Shown one piece after another: positions 43,979 to 51,703 of a stretch of DNA of 64,000 nucleotides; the first letter of the stretch is position 1; each line of letters begins with the position of its first letter. The notes under the pieces were generated by a model, which did not search any database, had not been told where the DNA came from, and saw only the letters and a list, made by a program, of their open reading frames with translations. Source of the DNA: Streptomyces xanthii (lineage in GTDB: Bacteria > Actinomycetota > Actinomycetes > Streptomycetales > Streptomycetaceae); assembly GCF_014621695.1 (NCBI RefSeq), contig NZ_CP061281.1:62001-126000 (forward strand), in the 5' to 3' direction. The translations under genes were made by a program, and so were the position numbers.

Positions 43979-46209
43979 CACAGAACTCCGGAAGACAGTC
44001 TGGTCCCCGGTCGAGGAAGCGCCGCGAGACCGTGTCACGGCGCGCGTCGGCCACCGCGGCGGCGCTGGCCCTGTGCGCCGGCCTGCTGACCGCGCTGGGC
44101 GGTTCACCGGCGAGCGCCGAGGGCGGCGGGCCGGTGATGTCCGACCCGGGATTCGAGTCCGGCACCTTCGACGGCGGGCAGTACTACCACGCCTCCCTCG
44201 TCGCTCCGGGCGCCTCGGGGTCGGGCCACGCGGCGCAGGTCGGACTCGCGTACGACGGGGACAGCCGCACCCCGAAGGGCGGCAACCTGCCGGTGCGCGG
44301 CACGGGCGTGTCCCGCGGCATGGTGAACAAGCCGATCCGGCACGTCGAACCCAACACGGTCTACGAGTTCACCGCCAAGGTCCGCGCCTCCGGCGGCGCG
44401 TCGGTGCGGGTCGGAGTCTTCGACGCCGAGAGCGTCACGTACTACCGCGGCGCCGCGCACTACGTCGACGTCACCGACGCGGCCTGGACCACGGTGAAGC
44501 GCACCGTCACGACAGGGCCGCGCACGAAAGAGCTGAACGCGTTCTGCTTCCTGAACGAGCTGGGCAGCGGCTCTGGGCCCGGCTACTGCGACGACTTCAC
44601 GATCCGCGAGGTCGGCCCGGCGGCCGACCCGGCGCCCGCGCCCGGAGGTGACACTCGCGCCCCGGGAGCGAACGGGTTCCCGGTCACCGTCCCCGCGGTG
44701 CAGTCGTTCGCGCGTCGCGAGGGCGGGTCGTGGCGGCCGCAGGCCGACCTCACGGTCTCCGTCCGCCGCGGACAGGCCGCCGCACTGCGCGGTGACGCCG
44801 AGCGGGTCGCCGAGGAGTTCGTCGAGGCCAAGCTGGTCCGGACGGCCACGGTGCGCGTGGTGGACGATCACGCGTCCGTACCGCGGGGAATCCTGCTGAC
44901 CACGGGAGGGGTGGACCTGTCCGCCGCTCCGGCCAAGGCGCGCGCCCTGGAGTCGCAGGCCTACCGCCTGGACATCGACGAGGACGCCGTCGTGGTCACC
45001 GGTGGGTCCGGCACGGGTGCGTACTACGGCGCTCAGACCGTCCTGCAGGCCCTGCGGTCGGCCGGGCGGCTGCCCGGCGGCGTGGTGACGGACTGGACGG
45101 ACCAGGCCTTCCGCGGACTTCAGGTCGACTCCGGGCGGCGCTACTACTCGATCAGCTGGCTGAAGAACCAGATCAAGGATCTGGCCTACTCCAAGATGAA
45201 CTATCTGCAACTGCGGGTGAAGGACGACCAGGGCCTGCGGGTCGAGAGCGCGGTGGCACCGGAACTGGTCGACCGGCTGCCCGCGGGCGGGTCGTGGACC
45301 AAGGCCGAGATCGCCGACCTCGTCGCGTTCGCCCGTCGGTATCACGTCACCATCGTCCCGGAGATCGACGTACCCGGGCACAGCAGTCTCGACCTTCAGG
45401 TGTATCCGCAGTACGCGCTGCCGGGGAACACGGGGTACGACTACTCCCGTGCCGATGTGCGGGAGCGTCTGGCGCGGTGGGTCCGGGAGATCGGGGCGAC
45501 GTTCGACGCGCCGTACGTACATGTCGGCGGTGACGAGTTCTTCGACGCGGACAACCCGCGGCTGCTGTCCTGGGTGCGCGGCTTCGCCGGGCCGGAGGCC
45601 ACCGGGGAGGACGGCTACAAGGCGCTGTTCAACTACCTGTCGGGCGAACTCGCCAAGGACGATCGTGGTACCTGGATGTGGAACGACATGATCAGCGACC
45701 CGGCCGGCGGCGCCGTCCGGCTGAGCCGTGACATCACGATCGACTACTGGGCCGAGATCTACGACGCGCCACCGGCGAACGCCTATCTCGACGCGGGCTT
45801 TACCCTGATCGGCTCGTCGTCCGACCTGTACCACGACCTGTGGCCGCCCCTTACGGCCGACAACAAGAACAACACCATCAACCAGCCGTGGCCGACCGAC
45901 CAGTGGACGGCGTACGGCAGCCCGTACGTGTACTCCGGCGGCTGGGGCGCCCCCTACAGTGTGCCTGCCGAGAGCGACAGCGTCGGGCAGTTCTTCCCCA
46001 TCTGGGACGACCCGCACGGCTGGGCCCCCGAGTACGTCCTCACCCAGACGCTGCTTCCCCGGCTGCGGGTGCACGCCCAGTCGGTGTGGAACTCTCCCAA
46101 CCCAGTGCGTGACTTCGCCTCCTTCGACCCCTACCTGCGCAAGCTCGGTCACGCGCCTGGCTTCCGACAGCCGGTCGAATCACTCGAGTTGAACCCACCG
46201 CAGCGGTGA
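43975..46209 (+). CDS. secreted GH20 beta-N-acetylhexosaminidase with N-terminal CBM-like domain
   Basis: A 744-residue secreted enzyme: signal peptide with long basic start (1-48), a carbohydrate-binding-like beta-sandwich (about 55-205, VMSDPGFESGTFDGG to CDDFTIREV), a short Pro linker, GH20b domain (about 225-375) and the GH20 barrel. Catalytic Asp520-Glu521 lie in HVGGDEFFD; WGAPYSVP and NNTINQPWP may line the +1 site. Releases terminal GlcNAc or GalNAc. ATG 43975 overlaps the GH92 stop (ATGA), so it is coupled. Last gene before the terminator at 46215. Confidence 0.9.
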   Translation: MTQNSGRQSGPRSRKRRETVSRRASATAAALALCAGLLTALGGSPASAEGGGPVMSDPGFESGTFDGGQYYHASLVAPGASGSGHAAQVGLAYDGDSRTPKGGNLPVRGTGVSRGMVNKPIRHVEPNTVYEFTAKVRASGGASVRVGVFDAESVTYYRGAAHYVDVTDAAWTTVKRTVTTGPRTKELNAFCFLNELGSGSGPGYCDDFTIREVGPAADPAPAPGGDTRAPGANGFPVTVPAVQSFARREGGSWRPQADLTVSVRRGQAAALRGDAERVAEEFVEAKLVRTATVRVVDDHASVPRGILLTTGGVDLSAAPAKARALESQAYRLDIDEDAVVVTGGSGTGAYYGAQTVLQALRSAGRLPGGVVTDWTDQAFRGLQVDSGRRYYSISWLKNQIKDLAYSKMNYLQLRVKDDQGLRVESAVAPELVDRLPAGGSWTKAEIADLVAFARRYHVTIVPEIDVPGHSSLDLQVYPQYALPGNTGYDYSRADVRERLARWVREIGATFDAPYVHVGGDEFFDADNPRLLSWVRGFAGPEATGEDGYKALFNYLSGELAKDDRGTWMWNDMISDPAGGAVRLSRDITIDYWAEIYDAPPANAYLDAGFTLIGSSSDLYHDLWPPLTADNKNNTINQPWPTDQWTAYGSPYVYSGGWGAPYSVPAESDSVGQFFPIWDDPHGWAPEYVLTQTLLPRLRVHAQSVWNSPNPVRDFASFDPYLRKLGHAPGFRQPVESLELNPPQR

Positions 46210-46214
46210 CCTGT

Positions 46215-46247
46215 CTCGGGGTTCCCCAGGTCGTGGGGAACCCCGAG
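46215..46247 (+). terminator. strong terminator of the glycan operon
   Basis: A perfect 13-bp stem (CTCGGGGTTCCCC at 46215-46227, 7-nt loop, complement at 46235-46247), six bases after the GH20 stop. The rest of the 417-bp gap to 46626 holds the promoter of the inhibitor gene, which I cannot pinpoint. Confidence 0.85.
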
Positions 46248-46626
46248 CAGGTTTCGAGTTGATATGCCATTGCCCAAGCGATCTGTGTTCGGGCGGTGCG
46301 GTGCGGCGGGGCAGGGTCTGTTTCCGGTCGACTGTCGTGAACGCCGAACGCCATGCTTGAGAACGGAACGTCCTCCGGGCCAGGTCAGACGGCCTTTGCG
46401 CAGTGAACTACCGTCCCTCGGCGGCGCGTCAGGCCCGCAGGCGTGCCCACATCGCCTGCCTCACCAGAGGCGTTTGCCGCTCGTTCACCGCTCAACGGAC
46501 ACAGCTGTCCGATAGTCGGCCGCACCAGTGGTGCGTACTCTCCGCAATCGGAACACTCCCCTCTGCGCCCACCACGCGCAATTCCGCAGACCTCGGAAAC
46601 CCCGGGGAAGCCAGAGAGGGACCACC

Positions 46627-47079
46627 ATGCGTCACGCACGAGCAGCCTTTGTCACGGCCGTCGCCGCCTGCCTCCTGACCACGGCACTCACGACCGCGAC
46701 CGCGCAGAACAGCAGCCGCACCGTGAGCGTGGCCACCCAGGGGCTCTACGCGCCGAGCGATCTCGTCCTCGCCGTCGGCCCGGGCCCCGATGCCGCGAAC
46801 GCCACGGTGACCCGCTCGGTCACACTCACCTGCGCACCGAGTCCCGCCGGGACCCACCCCGCCGCAGCCGACGCGTGTGCCGAACTGGCCGCTGTCAACG
46901 GCATGTTCACGGAGCTGTCGAAGCCTGCACCTCACGCCCTGTGCACCAAGGAATGGGCTCCGGTCACGATCTCCGCGACCGGAGTCTGGGAAGGCCGGCG
47001 CATCGACTGGTCGACCACGTACGCCAACGGCTGCACCATGAACGCCGAGCTCGCACGGAGCACGGCTCTGGCCTTCTGA
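46627..47079 (+). CDS. secreted subtilisin-inhibitor-like (SSI family) protein
   Basis: A 150-residue secreted protease inhibitor: Sec signal (1-26), then the SSI fold starting near LYAPSDLVLAV. Four cysteines (69, 84, 106, 136) are placed as in SSI. The reactive loop after Cys106 reads CTKEWAPVT, putting Lys108 at P1, whereas SSI itself has Met. A basic P1 predicts trypsin-like targets, as in plasminostreptin. The C-terminal TYANGCTMNAELARSTALAF is family-typical. ATG 46627. A streptogrisin-type protease lies 1.8 kb away. Confidence 0.92.
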   Translation: MRHARAAFVTAVAACLLTTALTTATAQNSSRTVSVATQGLYAPSDLVLAVGPGPDAANATVTRSVTLTCAPSPAGTHPAAADACAELAAVNGMFTELSKPAPHALCTKEWAPVTISATGVWEGRRIDWSTTYANGCTMNAELARSTALAF

Positions 47080-47185
47080 CGCCTGGGCGCAGAGGCTCTC
47101 GGGGGGCGGCACCCGCAACCCCCGGGAGCCCCCGCGCTGCGGAAAATGGATCGCCAAGACGGAACAGCGCTCCTACCGTGCCGCC

Positions 47186-47545
47186 ATGCAGATCGTCGTG
47201 ACGCTGGATTGTGTCGACACGGAAGCGCAAGCGAACTTCTGGCTCGCAGCACTGGCCCCGCTGGACTACCGGCGCGGATTCCACGGACCCCCTTATCTGA
47301 GCCTGGTCGGACGGGCTCCCGCACCGACCCTCCTCCTGCATCAGGTCCCCGAACCCAAGCAGGGGAAGAACCGCATGCACCTCGACCTGGACTTCGGAAC
47401 CGCAGACCTGATCTCCGAGGCTCACCGTCTCGAACGACTCGGCGCCGAGCGGCTCTCTGAGGAGATGAGCGAGCACGGCTTTCGCTGGATCGTCCTCGCC
47501 GACCCGGAGGGCAACGAGTTCTGCGTCTTCGATCCCCCAAGCTGA
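47186..47545 (+). CDS. VOC (glyoxalase-like) family protein
   Basis: A 119-residue single VOC-domain protein beginning MQIVVTLDCVDTEAQANFWLAAL, with KNRMHLDLDFGTADL in the middle and the family-typical ending VLADPEGNEFCVFDPPS. It matches the Streptomyces Glyoxalase_6-type group with no assigned reaction. His in MHLDLD and Glu in GNEFCVF could hold a metal. ATG 47186. It stands alone. Confidence 0.82.
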   Translation: MQIVVTLDCVDTEAQANFWLAALAPLDYRRGFHGPPYLSLVGRAPAPTLLLHQVPEPKQGKNRMHLDLDFGTADLISEAHRLERLGAERLSEEMSEHGFRWIVLADPEGNEFCVFDPPS

Positions 47546-47677
47546 ACGCGCTGGTCAGGACCGTGGCACCCGTGTGTCACGGCCGTCCGGTCGACGCGCG
47601 AGTCGGCAGTCCGGGGCATTCATGAATAGCCGATCGGATGACATGCCCGCCCCAATGCCGACCATAGCGTTGAAGGC

Positions 47678-48283
47678 ATGCAGATCACTCGCATCTCCCG
47701 CCGCTCCGCTGTCACCGCATCCGCGATCGCGATCGCCGTGTCCGCCCTGGTGCCCGTCTCGGCCATGGCGGCCGACGCGTCCGCCGCACCGGCCCCCGCT
47801 TCCGCGTCCGCGAAGCTGAAGGACGCGACTCCGTCCGACGTGCTCGCCTCGACCCCGTGGAAGACCACCGGCGCCGTCGACCAGGACGGCAACCGTGTCG
47901 CCCTCGACGACCCGGCCGTGTCGAACTTCGTGGGCTGGGCCTACTTCGACGCCGACGGCACGTACACCATGTACAACCTCGACGACAGCCCCAAGCTGCA
48001 CGGCGACTGGACCGTCACCCCCGACGGCTCCGAGCGCTGGATCAACGCGAAGGACGCGAACGGCAAGGTGCTCTTCGAGCGCACCGTCCCGATCACCCAG
48101 CTCGACAAGAACGTGTTCACCTACCGCGTCTTCCCGAACGCCGGCGACACCAGCGTGTACTACGACATCGTCCACACCAAGACCAACCACGTCGAGCCCG
48201 GCACCGACGGCCGCGGCCCCGGCGCGAACGGCAACCAGGGCGGCAACGGCGAGTACCACTTCAACAACGGCAACGCCCGCTGA
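47678..48283 (+). CDS. secreted DUF4822-like protein
   Basis: A 201-residue secreted protein: Sec signal (1-32, AMAA cleavage), an Ala/Ser-rich propeptide-like stretch, then a beta-rich domain (SDVLASTPWKTTGAVDQDG, FVGWAYFDADGTYTMYNLDDSPKLHGDW, FTYRVFPNAGDTSVYYDIVHT) resembling DUF4822, and a Gly/Asn-rich tail. Function unknown; the lipocalin-like strand pattern suggests binding of a small ligand. ATG 47678. The hairpin at 48292-48348 ends its transcript and possibly that of the convergent protease gene. Confidence 0.75.
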   Translation: MQITRISRRSAVTASAIAIAVSALVPVSAMAADASAAPAPASASAKLKDATPSDVLASTPWKTTGAVDQDGNRVALDDPAVSNFVGWAYFDADGTYTMYNLDDSPKLHGDWTVTPDGSERWINAKDANGKVLFERTVPITQLDKNVFTYRVFPNAGDTSVYYDIVHTKTNHVEPGTDGRGPGANGNQGGNGEYHFNNGNAR

Positions 48284-48291
48284 TCGCGAGC

Positions 48292-48348
48292 GCCCCCGCC
48301 GAGCGGGATCTTCTCCGTGACATCGAAGAAGGCCCGCTCGGCGGGGGC
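48292..48348. terminator. long bidirectional hairpin terminator
   Basis: A perfect 16-bp stem, GCCCCCGCCGAGCGGG (48292-48307) and its complement (48333-48348), with a 25-nt loop that can add a short TTCT/AGAA stem. It lies between convergent genes, 8 bp after the upstream stop, so it may serve both. Confidence 0.85.
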
Positions 48349-48462
48349 ACGCTCGGTTCTGCTGGACCCCGCAGGTCCTCGATCACGTCCCAGGTCGCGT
48401 CCTCGATCCCGTGCTTGATTCGGCTGCGGGTCTCGGTCGGGCCGAAGGCCGTGGTGGTGGCC

Positions 48463-49317
48463 TCAGTACATGGACACCTTGTACTTGGCGAGTGCCTCGG
48501 GCACCGGCTGGTAGAACGTGGTCCCGCCGACCGTGCAGTTGCCGCTGCCGCCCGAGGTGATGCCCAACGCCTTGCTGCCGTCGTACAGCGCACCGCCGGA
48601 GTCACCGGGTTCGGCACACACGTTGGTCTGGATCATCCCGCGGACCGTGCCGCCTCCGCTGTAGTGCACGGTGGCATCGAGCCCTGTGACCGTGCCGCTC
48701 TTGATACCGGTGGTGGAGCCACTGCGCTTGACCGGCTCCCCCACGTAGGCATCGGCCGCGGTGTAGCCGCCCGGATGGGCGAGCGAGGCGTTGTCGTAGC
48801 GTACGAGGGCGTAGTCGTTGCCCGGGAAGCTCGAGCCGATGGTGGGCCCGATCAGGGTGGACTGCGCGGAGTTGGTGTACCAGGTGTTGGCCACGTTGCC
48901 GCAGTGACCGGCGGTGAGGAAGTAGTAGGTGCTGCCCTGGACGACGTTGAAGCCGAGCGAGCAGCGGTACCCGCCGCCGTAGATGGCGTCGCCGGGGCCG
49001 AGCAGCTGGGTGAACCGACCGGGGCCGCGCTCGATGCGGAGAGCTCCCGCGTCCGCACCCGCCGCCTTCCGGATCTTCGAGAGCGAGGCCTCGGACACGG
49101 TGCTGTCGGCCGTGACGACGACCTGGCCGCTCGCCCGGTCGACGTACCAGGCGGTGCCGCCCACATCGGCCTTGAGGACGGCCTGGTCGACCTTGGCCAG
49201 TTGTGCGGCGCCGTAGGCCTTGGGCGGCGCGGCCTGTGCCTGGGGAAGGGTGAGCGCGGTGGCGGCCAGCAGACCGGTGGCAGCGGCGGCGATCGCGGTG
49301 ATGCGCTTGAGTCTCAC
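48463..49317 (-). CDS. streptogrisin-type serine protease (S1E), pre-pro form
   Basis: A 284-residue prepro-protease: signal (1-29), propeptide (30 to about 105, [24 protein letters not shown]) and a mature chymotrypsin-fold domain from about 106. The triad is His138 (TAGHC), Asp168 (GNDYALV) and Ser240 (GDSGG). Cys pairs match SGPA/SGPB, the broad-specificity secreted proteases of Streptomyces. GTG start at 49317 is preceded by GAGGAGGAG. An SSI-family inhibitor is encoded nearby, although its Lys P1 predicts a trypsin-like target. Confidence 0.93.
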   Translation of the reverse strand: MRLKRITAIAAAATGLLAATALTLPQAQAAPPKAYGAAQLAKVDQAVLKADVGGTAWYVDRASGQVVVTADSTVSEASLSKIRKAAGADAGALRIERGPGRFTQLLGPGDAIYGGGYRCSLGFNVVQGSTYYFLTAGHCGNVANTWYTNSAQSTLIGPTIGSSFPGNDYALVRYDNASLAHPGGYTAADAYVGEPVKRSGSTTGIKSGTVTGLDATVHYSGGGTVRGMIQTNVCAEPGDSGGALYDGSKALGITSGGSGNCTVGGTTFYQPVPEALAKYKVSMY

Positions 49318-49557
49318 AGAAACTCCTCCTCGCGGTGGGCACGACCACCCATTGGTGGCGTGCTCCTGCCAAGTGCGCAGTTCTGCGGTGAGTATGAGGA
49401 TGAGTCAGGGGGTGCACAAGAGTGCCGTGCGCTTCCCTCCGGAACGCGGAGAGATTCGCCCCCTGACCACCGTCATCGAACTCCGGCTCACGATCCGCCT
49501 ACGCGGCACCCGCGACCGGCACCACCCTCCACCATCCGTAGCGGATAGCGGATCAGA

Positions 49558-50028
49558 TCAGTCGCACATGTGGCCCCAACCCATAGCGGGCCGCCAGGTC
49601 TTGGTGCTCGCGGTACCGCCCTTCTCCTTCCAGGAGAACCTCGCCTGTACCTGGAAACTGTTCTTCGGCCACCGGCACGGGTTGACCGAGGCCGTTCCTG
49701 CCAGGTCCTCGGTGCCGTGCCAGCCGTCGTCGTCCTTGGCGGACTTCACCGTCAGCGTTTCCGTCCCGTTGAAGCGCAGGAGCTTCACGTCGTTGACCTT
49801 CACCGTGTAGTTGCCGCCGCCGGCGACGTCGGTGATCTTCGCCCGAGCCCGGTAGGTGTCGGTCTCCCTGTCCCACCACACCGTCGCGCAGCGCTTGACC
49901 TGTTTGCCGTAGCACTGCCAGGCGCTTTCCGCGGACGCCATGGACGGGGTGAAGACGATCGAGACGCCCGCCGCCGCGACGGTGAGTGCGCCGGCGGTGC
50001 CGATCCGGCCGAGCTGCCTGAGCCTCAT
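49558..50028 (-). CDS. small secreted protein, unknown
   Basis: A 156-residue protein: Sec signal (1-33, SMASA), then a basic beta-rich domain with four cysteines (WQCYGKQVKRCATVWW, VNPCRWPKNSF, GHMCD). NYTVKVNDVKLLRFNGTETLTVKS and FSWKEKGG suggest an immunoglobulin-like sandwich. No family recognised. GAAGGGAA precedes ATG 50028. A 240-bp gap separates it from the protease gene downstream on the same strand. Confidence 0.7.
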   Translation of the reverse strand: MRLRQLGRIGTAGALTVAAAGVSIVFTPSMASAESAWQCYGKQVKRCATVWWDRETDTYRARAKITDVAGGGNYTVKVNDVKLLRFNGTETLTVKSAKDDDGWHGTEDLAGTASVNPCRWPKNSFQVQARFSWKEKGGTASTKTWRPAMGWGHMCD

Positions 50029-50256
50029 GAAGTTCCCTTCCGATGCCCCCGAGGCCGTGGTCCGGCGCCGGGTCTCCAGTGATGGCGACGGGAACGCTAG
50101 ACCGGAATTCCGGGCGGACGGTGCGACGTGCGGGGCTGTTGCCCCGCCGTGACAAGGTCCGGATTCCGCTGCCGCCACCGTGACCGCCCGCGGACAGTGC
50201 TCAGCGCGATGGTCTCGCCGCACCGCATCCGCATATCCGGCCGCCGTCGATGTCGT

Positions 50257-50276
50257 CTGTCAGTGCCCGCTGACAG
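50257..50276. promoter_or_regulatory. palindrome before the Nudix gene
   Basis: CTGTCAG-N6-CTGACAG (50257-50263 and 50270-50276), 9 bp before the ATG. Close enough to block translation as a hairpin or to bind a repressor. No RBS is visible between it and the ATG. Confidence 0.4.
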
Positions 50277-50285
50277 GATGCCCGG

Positions 50286-50903
50286 ATGACCTCGACCGTT
50301 CACCCCCGCTCCGGCCACGACACGGATCCGCGCGCCCACCTTCTGAAGCTGATCGGCGCCATCGAACCTTGGGACGACCTGGAGCGCGACCACCGAGAGA
50401 CTGCCACCAGGTGGATCGTCGGCGGCGCCCCGATCTACCGGGTGCGCAAGCCGGATGTCCCCGAGATGCACCTGGTGTGCTATTTCGTCGTCCTCGACCA
50501 GACGAGAGGGCAACTGCTGCTGGTCGCGCACCGCAAGGCGGGCCTGTGGCTTCCGGCCGGCGGTCACGTCGAGCCGGGCGAGGACCCGTGGGCCACCGTG
50601 GTGCGTGAGTGCCGTGAGGAGCTGGACATCGAGGCCGAGGCCTCGCCGGTCACCGGTAGGGCGCCCTTCTTCCTCAGCGTCACCGAGACCCGCGGGCAGG
50701 GCACGCATACGGACGTCTCGCTCTGGTACCTCCTCGACGCAGACGCCGACAGCATCACCTCATACGACCAGGCCGAGTTCAGCGCGATCCGGTGGCTGAC
50801 CGAGGAGCAGGTGCTCGGTGAGCCGGTCGAGTTGCTCGACCCTCACATGCACCGCTTCGTCCACAAGTTGCAGCACGCCAGAGCCGGAAGCCAGGGCGGA
50901 TAG
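50286..50903 (+). CDS. Nudix hydrolase
   Basis: A 205-residue Nudix-fold pyrophosphatase. The Nudix box is complete, from GGHVEPGED to RECREELDIE (about 92-116), with the metal-binding REEL glutamates. The preceding strand VCYFVVLDQTRGQLLLVAHRKAGLWLP is typical. Substrate unknown. ATG 50286. It converges on the LuxR gene, the two stops being seven bases apart. Confidence 0.88.
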   Translation: MTSTVHPRSGHDTDPRAHLLKLIGAIEPWDDLERDHRETATRWIVGGAPIYRVRKPDVPEMHLVCYFVVLDQTRGQLLLVAHRKAGLWLPAGGHVEPGEDPWATVVRECREELDIEAEASPVTGRAPFFLSVTETRGQGTHTDVSLWYLLDADADSITSYDQAEFSAIRWLTEEQVLGEPVELLDPHMHRFVHKLQHARAGSQGG

Positions 50904-50910
50904 ATCTGGT

Positions 50911-51672
50911 TCATCGCGAGGGTTCAACGCCCCAGGCCGCGGCTCGGGCAGCGGCGGCCGCGCGGTTGGGGAGGTCGAGCTTGGCGAGGATGTGCTCGAT
51001 GTGGGTGCCCACGGTCCGCGGCGTGATGTGGAGCCGCTCGGCGATCTCCCGGTTCGTACGGCCGGTGGTCAGCTCGCCGAGCACCTGCAGTTCCCGTGGC
51101 GAGAGTCCGCCGGGCCGCCGCCCGCCCGCGGTGGGGGCCGCTTCGGACGGACGGCCCGTGCCGGGGTCGACGGCCGCGGCGAGGGCCTCCGTGAGCAGGG
51201 TGACCACGGCACGCGCCGGATCGGGCGCCCGCCGCGGACTGCGGGTGCTGACGTTCAGCATGCCGACATACCGCCCGTCGGCGGAGAACAGGCACTGGGC
51301 CACACCGTCCTCGATACCGAGCGGGGACAGCACCTCCTGGAAGCCCGGGGACGCCGCCAGGAGGTTCCGGGGAACGTCCCTGAGCCAGAGGCCGCCCCGG
51401 GCCGGGCCGCGGAGCACGGCGAACACGGGGTCGTGGTGGAGGCGGCTCTCGATGTAGGCGGTGGCGTCGTCCGGGTAGCTCCCGGCGAGCGTGGTGTGGC
51501 GCTTGCGCAGCGGATCCCATCGGGACAGGGAAGCGTGGTCGTAGGCCATCACCTCGGCCAGCGCCGTCAGGACGGTGCCGACGCCGGTCGCCCCGCTCGC
51601 GGCGTTCCTGGCGGCGGCGCGGACGTGGACGGCCGCGTCCAGGATGTCCGCCGTGCTCCGCTCCGCTGCCAT
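50911..51672 (-). CDS. LuxR-family regulator with GAF-like sensor domain
   Basis: A 253-residue regulator. The C-terminal LuxR HTH is clear: GLSPRELQVLGELTTGRTNREIAERLHITPRTVGTHIEHILAKL (about 190-235). The N-terminal 160 residues (DILDAAVHVRAAARNAASG, YDHASLSRWDPLRKRHTTLAGSYPDD) look GAF-like, so it probably senses a small molecule. ATG 51672. It follows the amidohydrolase gene by 31 bp on the same strand, suggesting it is co-transcribed with, and regulates, that gene. Confidence 0.88.
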   Translation of the reverse strand: MAAERSTADILDAAVHVRAAARNAASGATGVGTVLTALAEVMAYDHASLSRWDPLRKRHTTLAGSYPDDATAYIESRLHHDPVFAVLRGPARGGLWLRDVPRNLLAASPGFQEVLSPLGIEDGVAQCLFSADGRYVGMLNVSTRSPRRAPDPARAVVTLLTEALAAAVDPGTGRPSEAAPTAGGRRPGGLSPRELQVLGELTTGRTNREIAERLHITPRTVGTHIEHILAKLDLPNRAAAAARAAAWGVEPSR

Positions 51673-51703
51673 CCCCCAAGGATGATCAAACGTCCGGGAC
51701 AGG

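Noticed and set aside
48360..48462. coding-looking fragment on the minus strand (SRIKHGIEDATWDVIEDLRG)
   Set aside because: May be the tail of a lost gene, but it is under 35 residues and I cannot assign a family.
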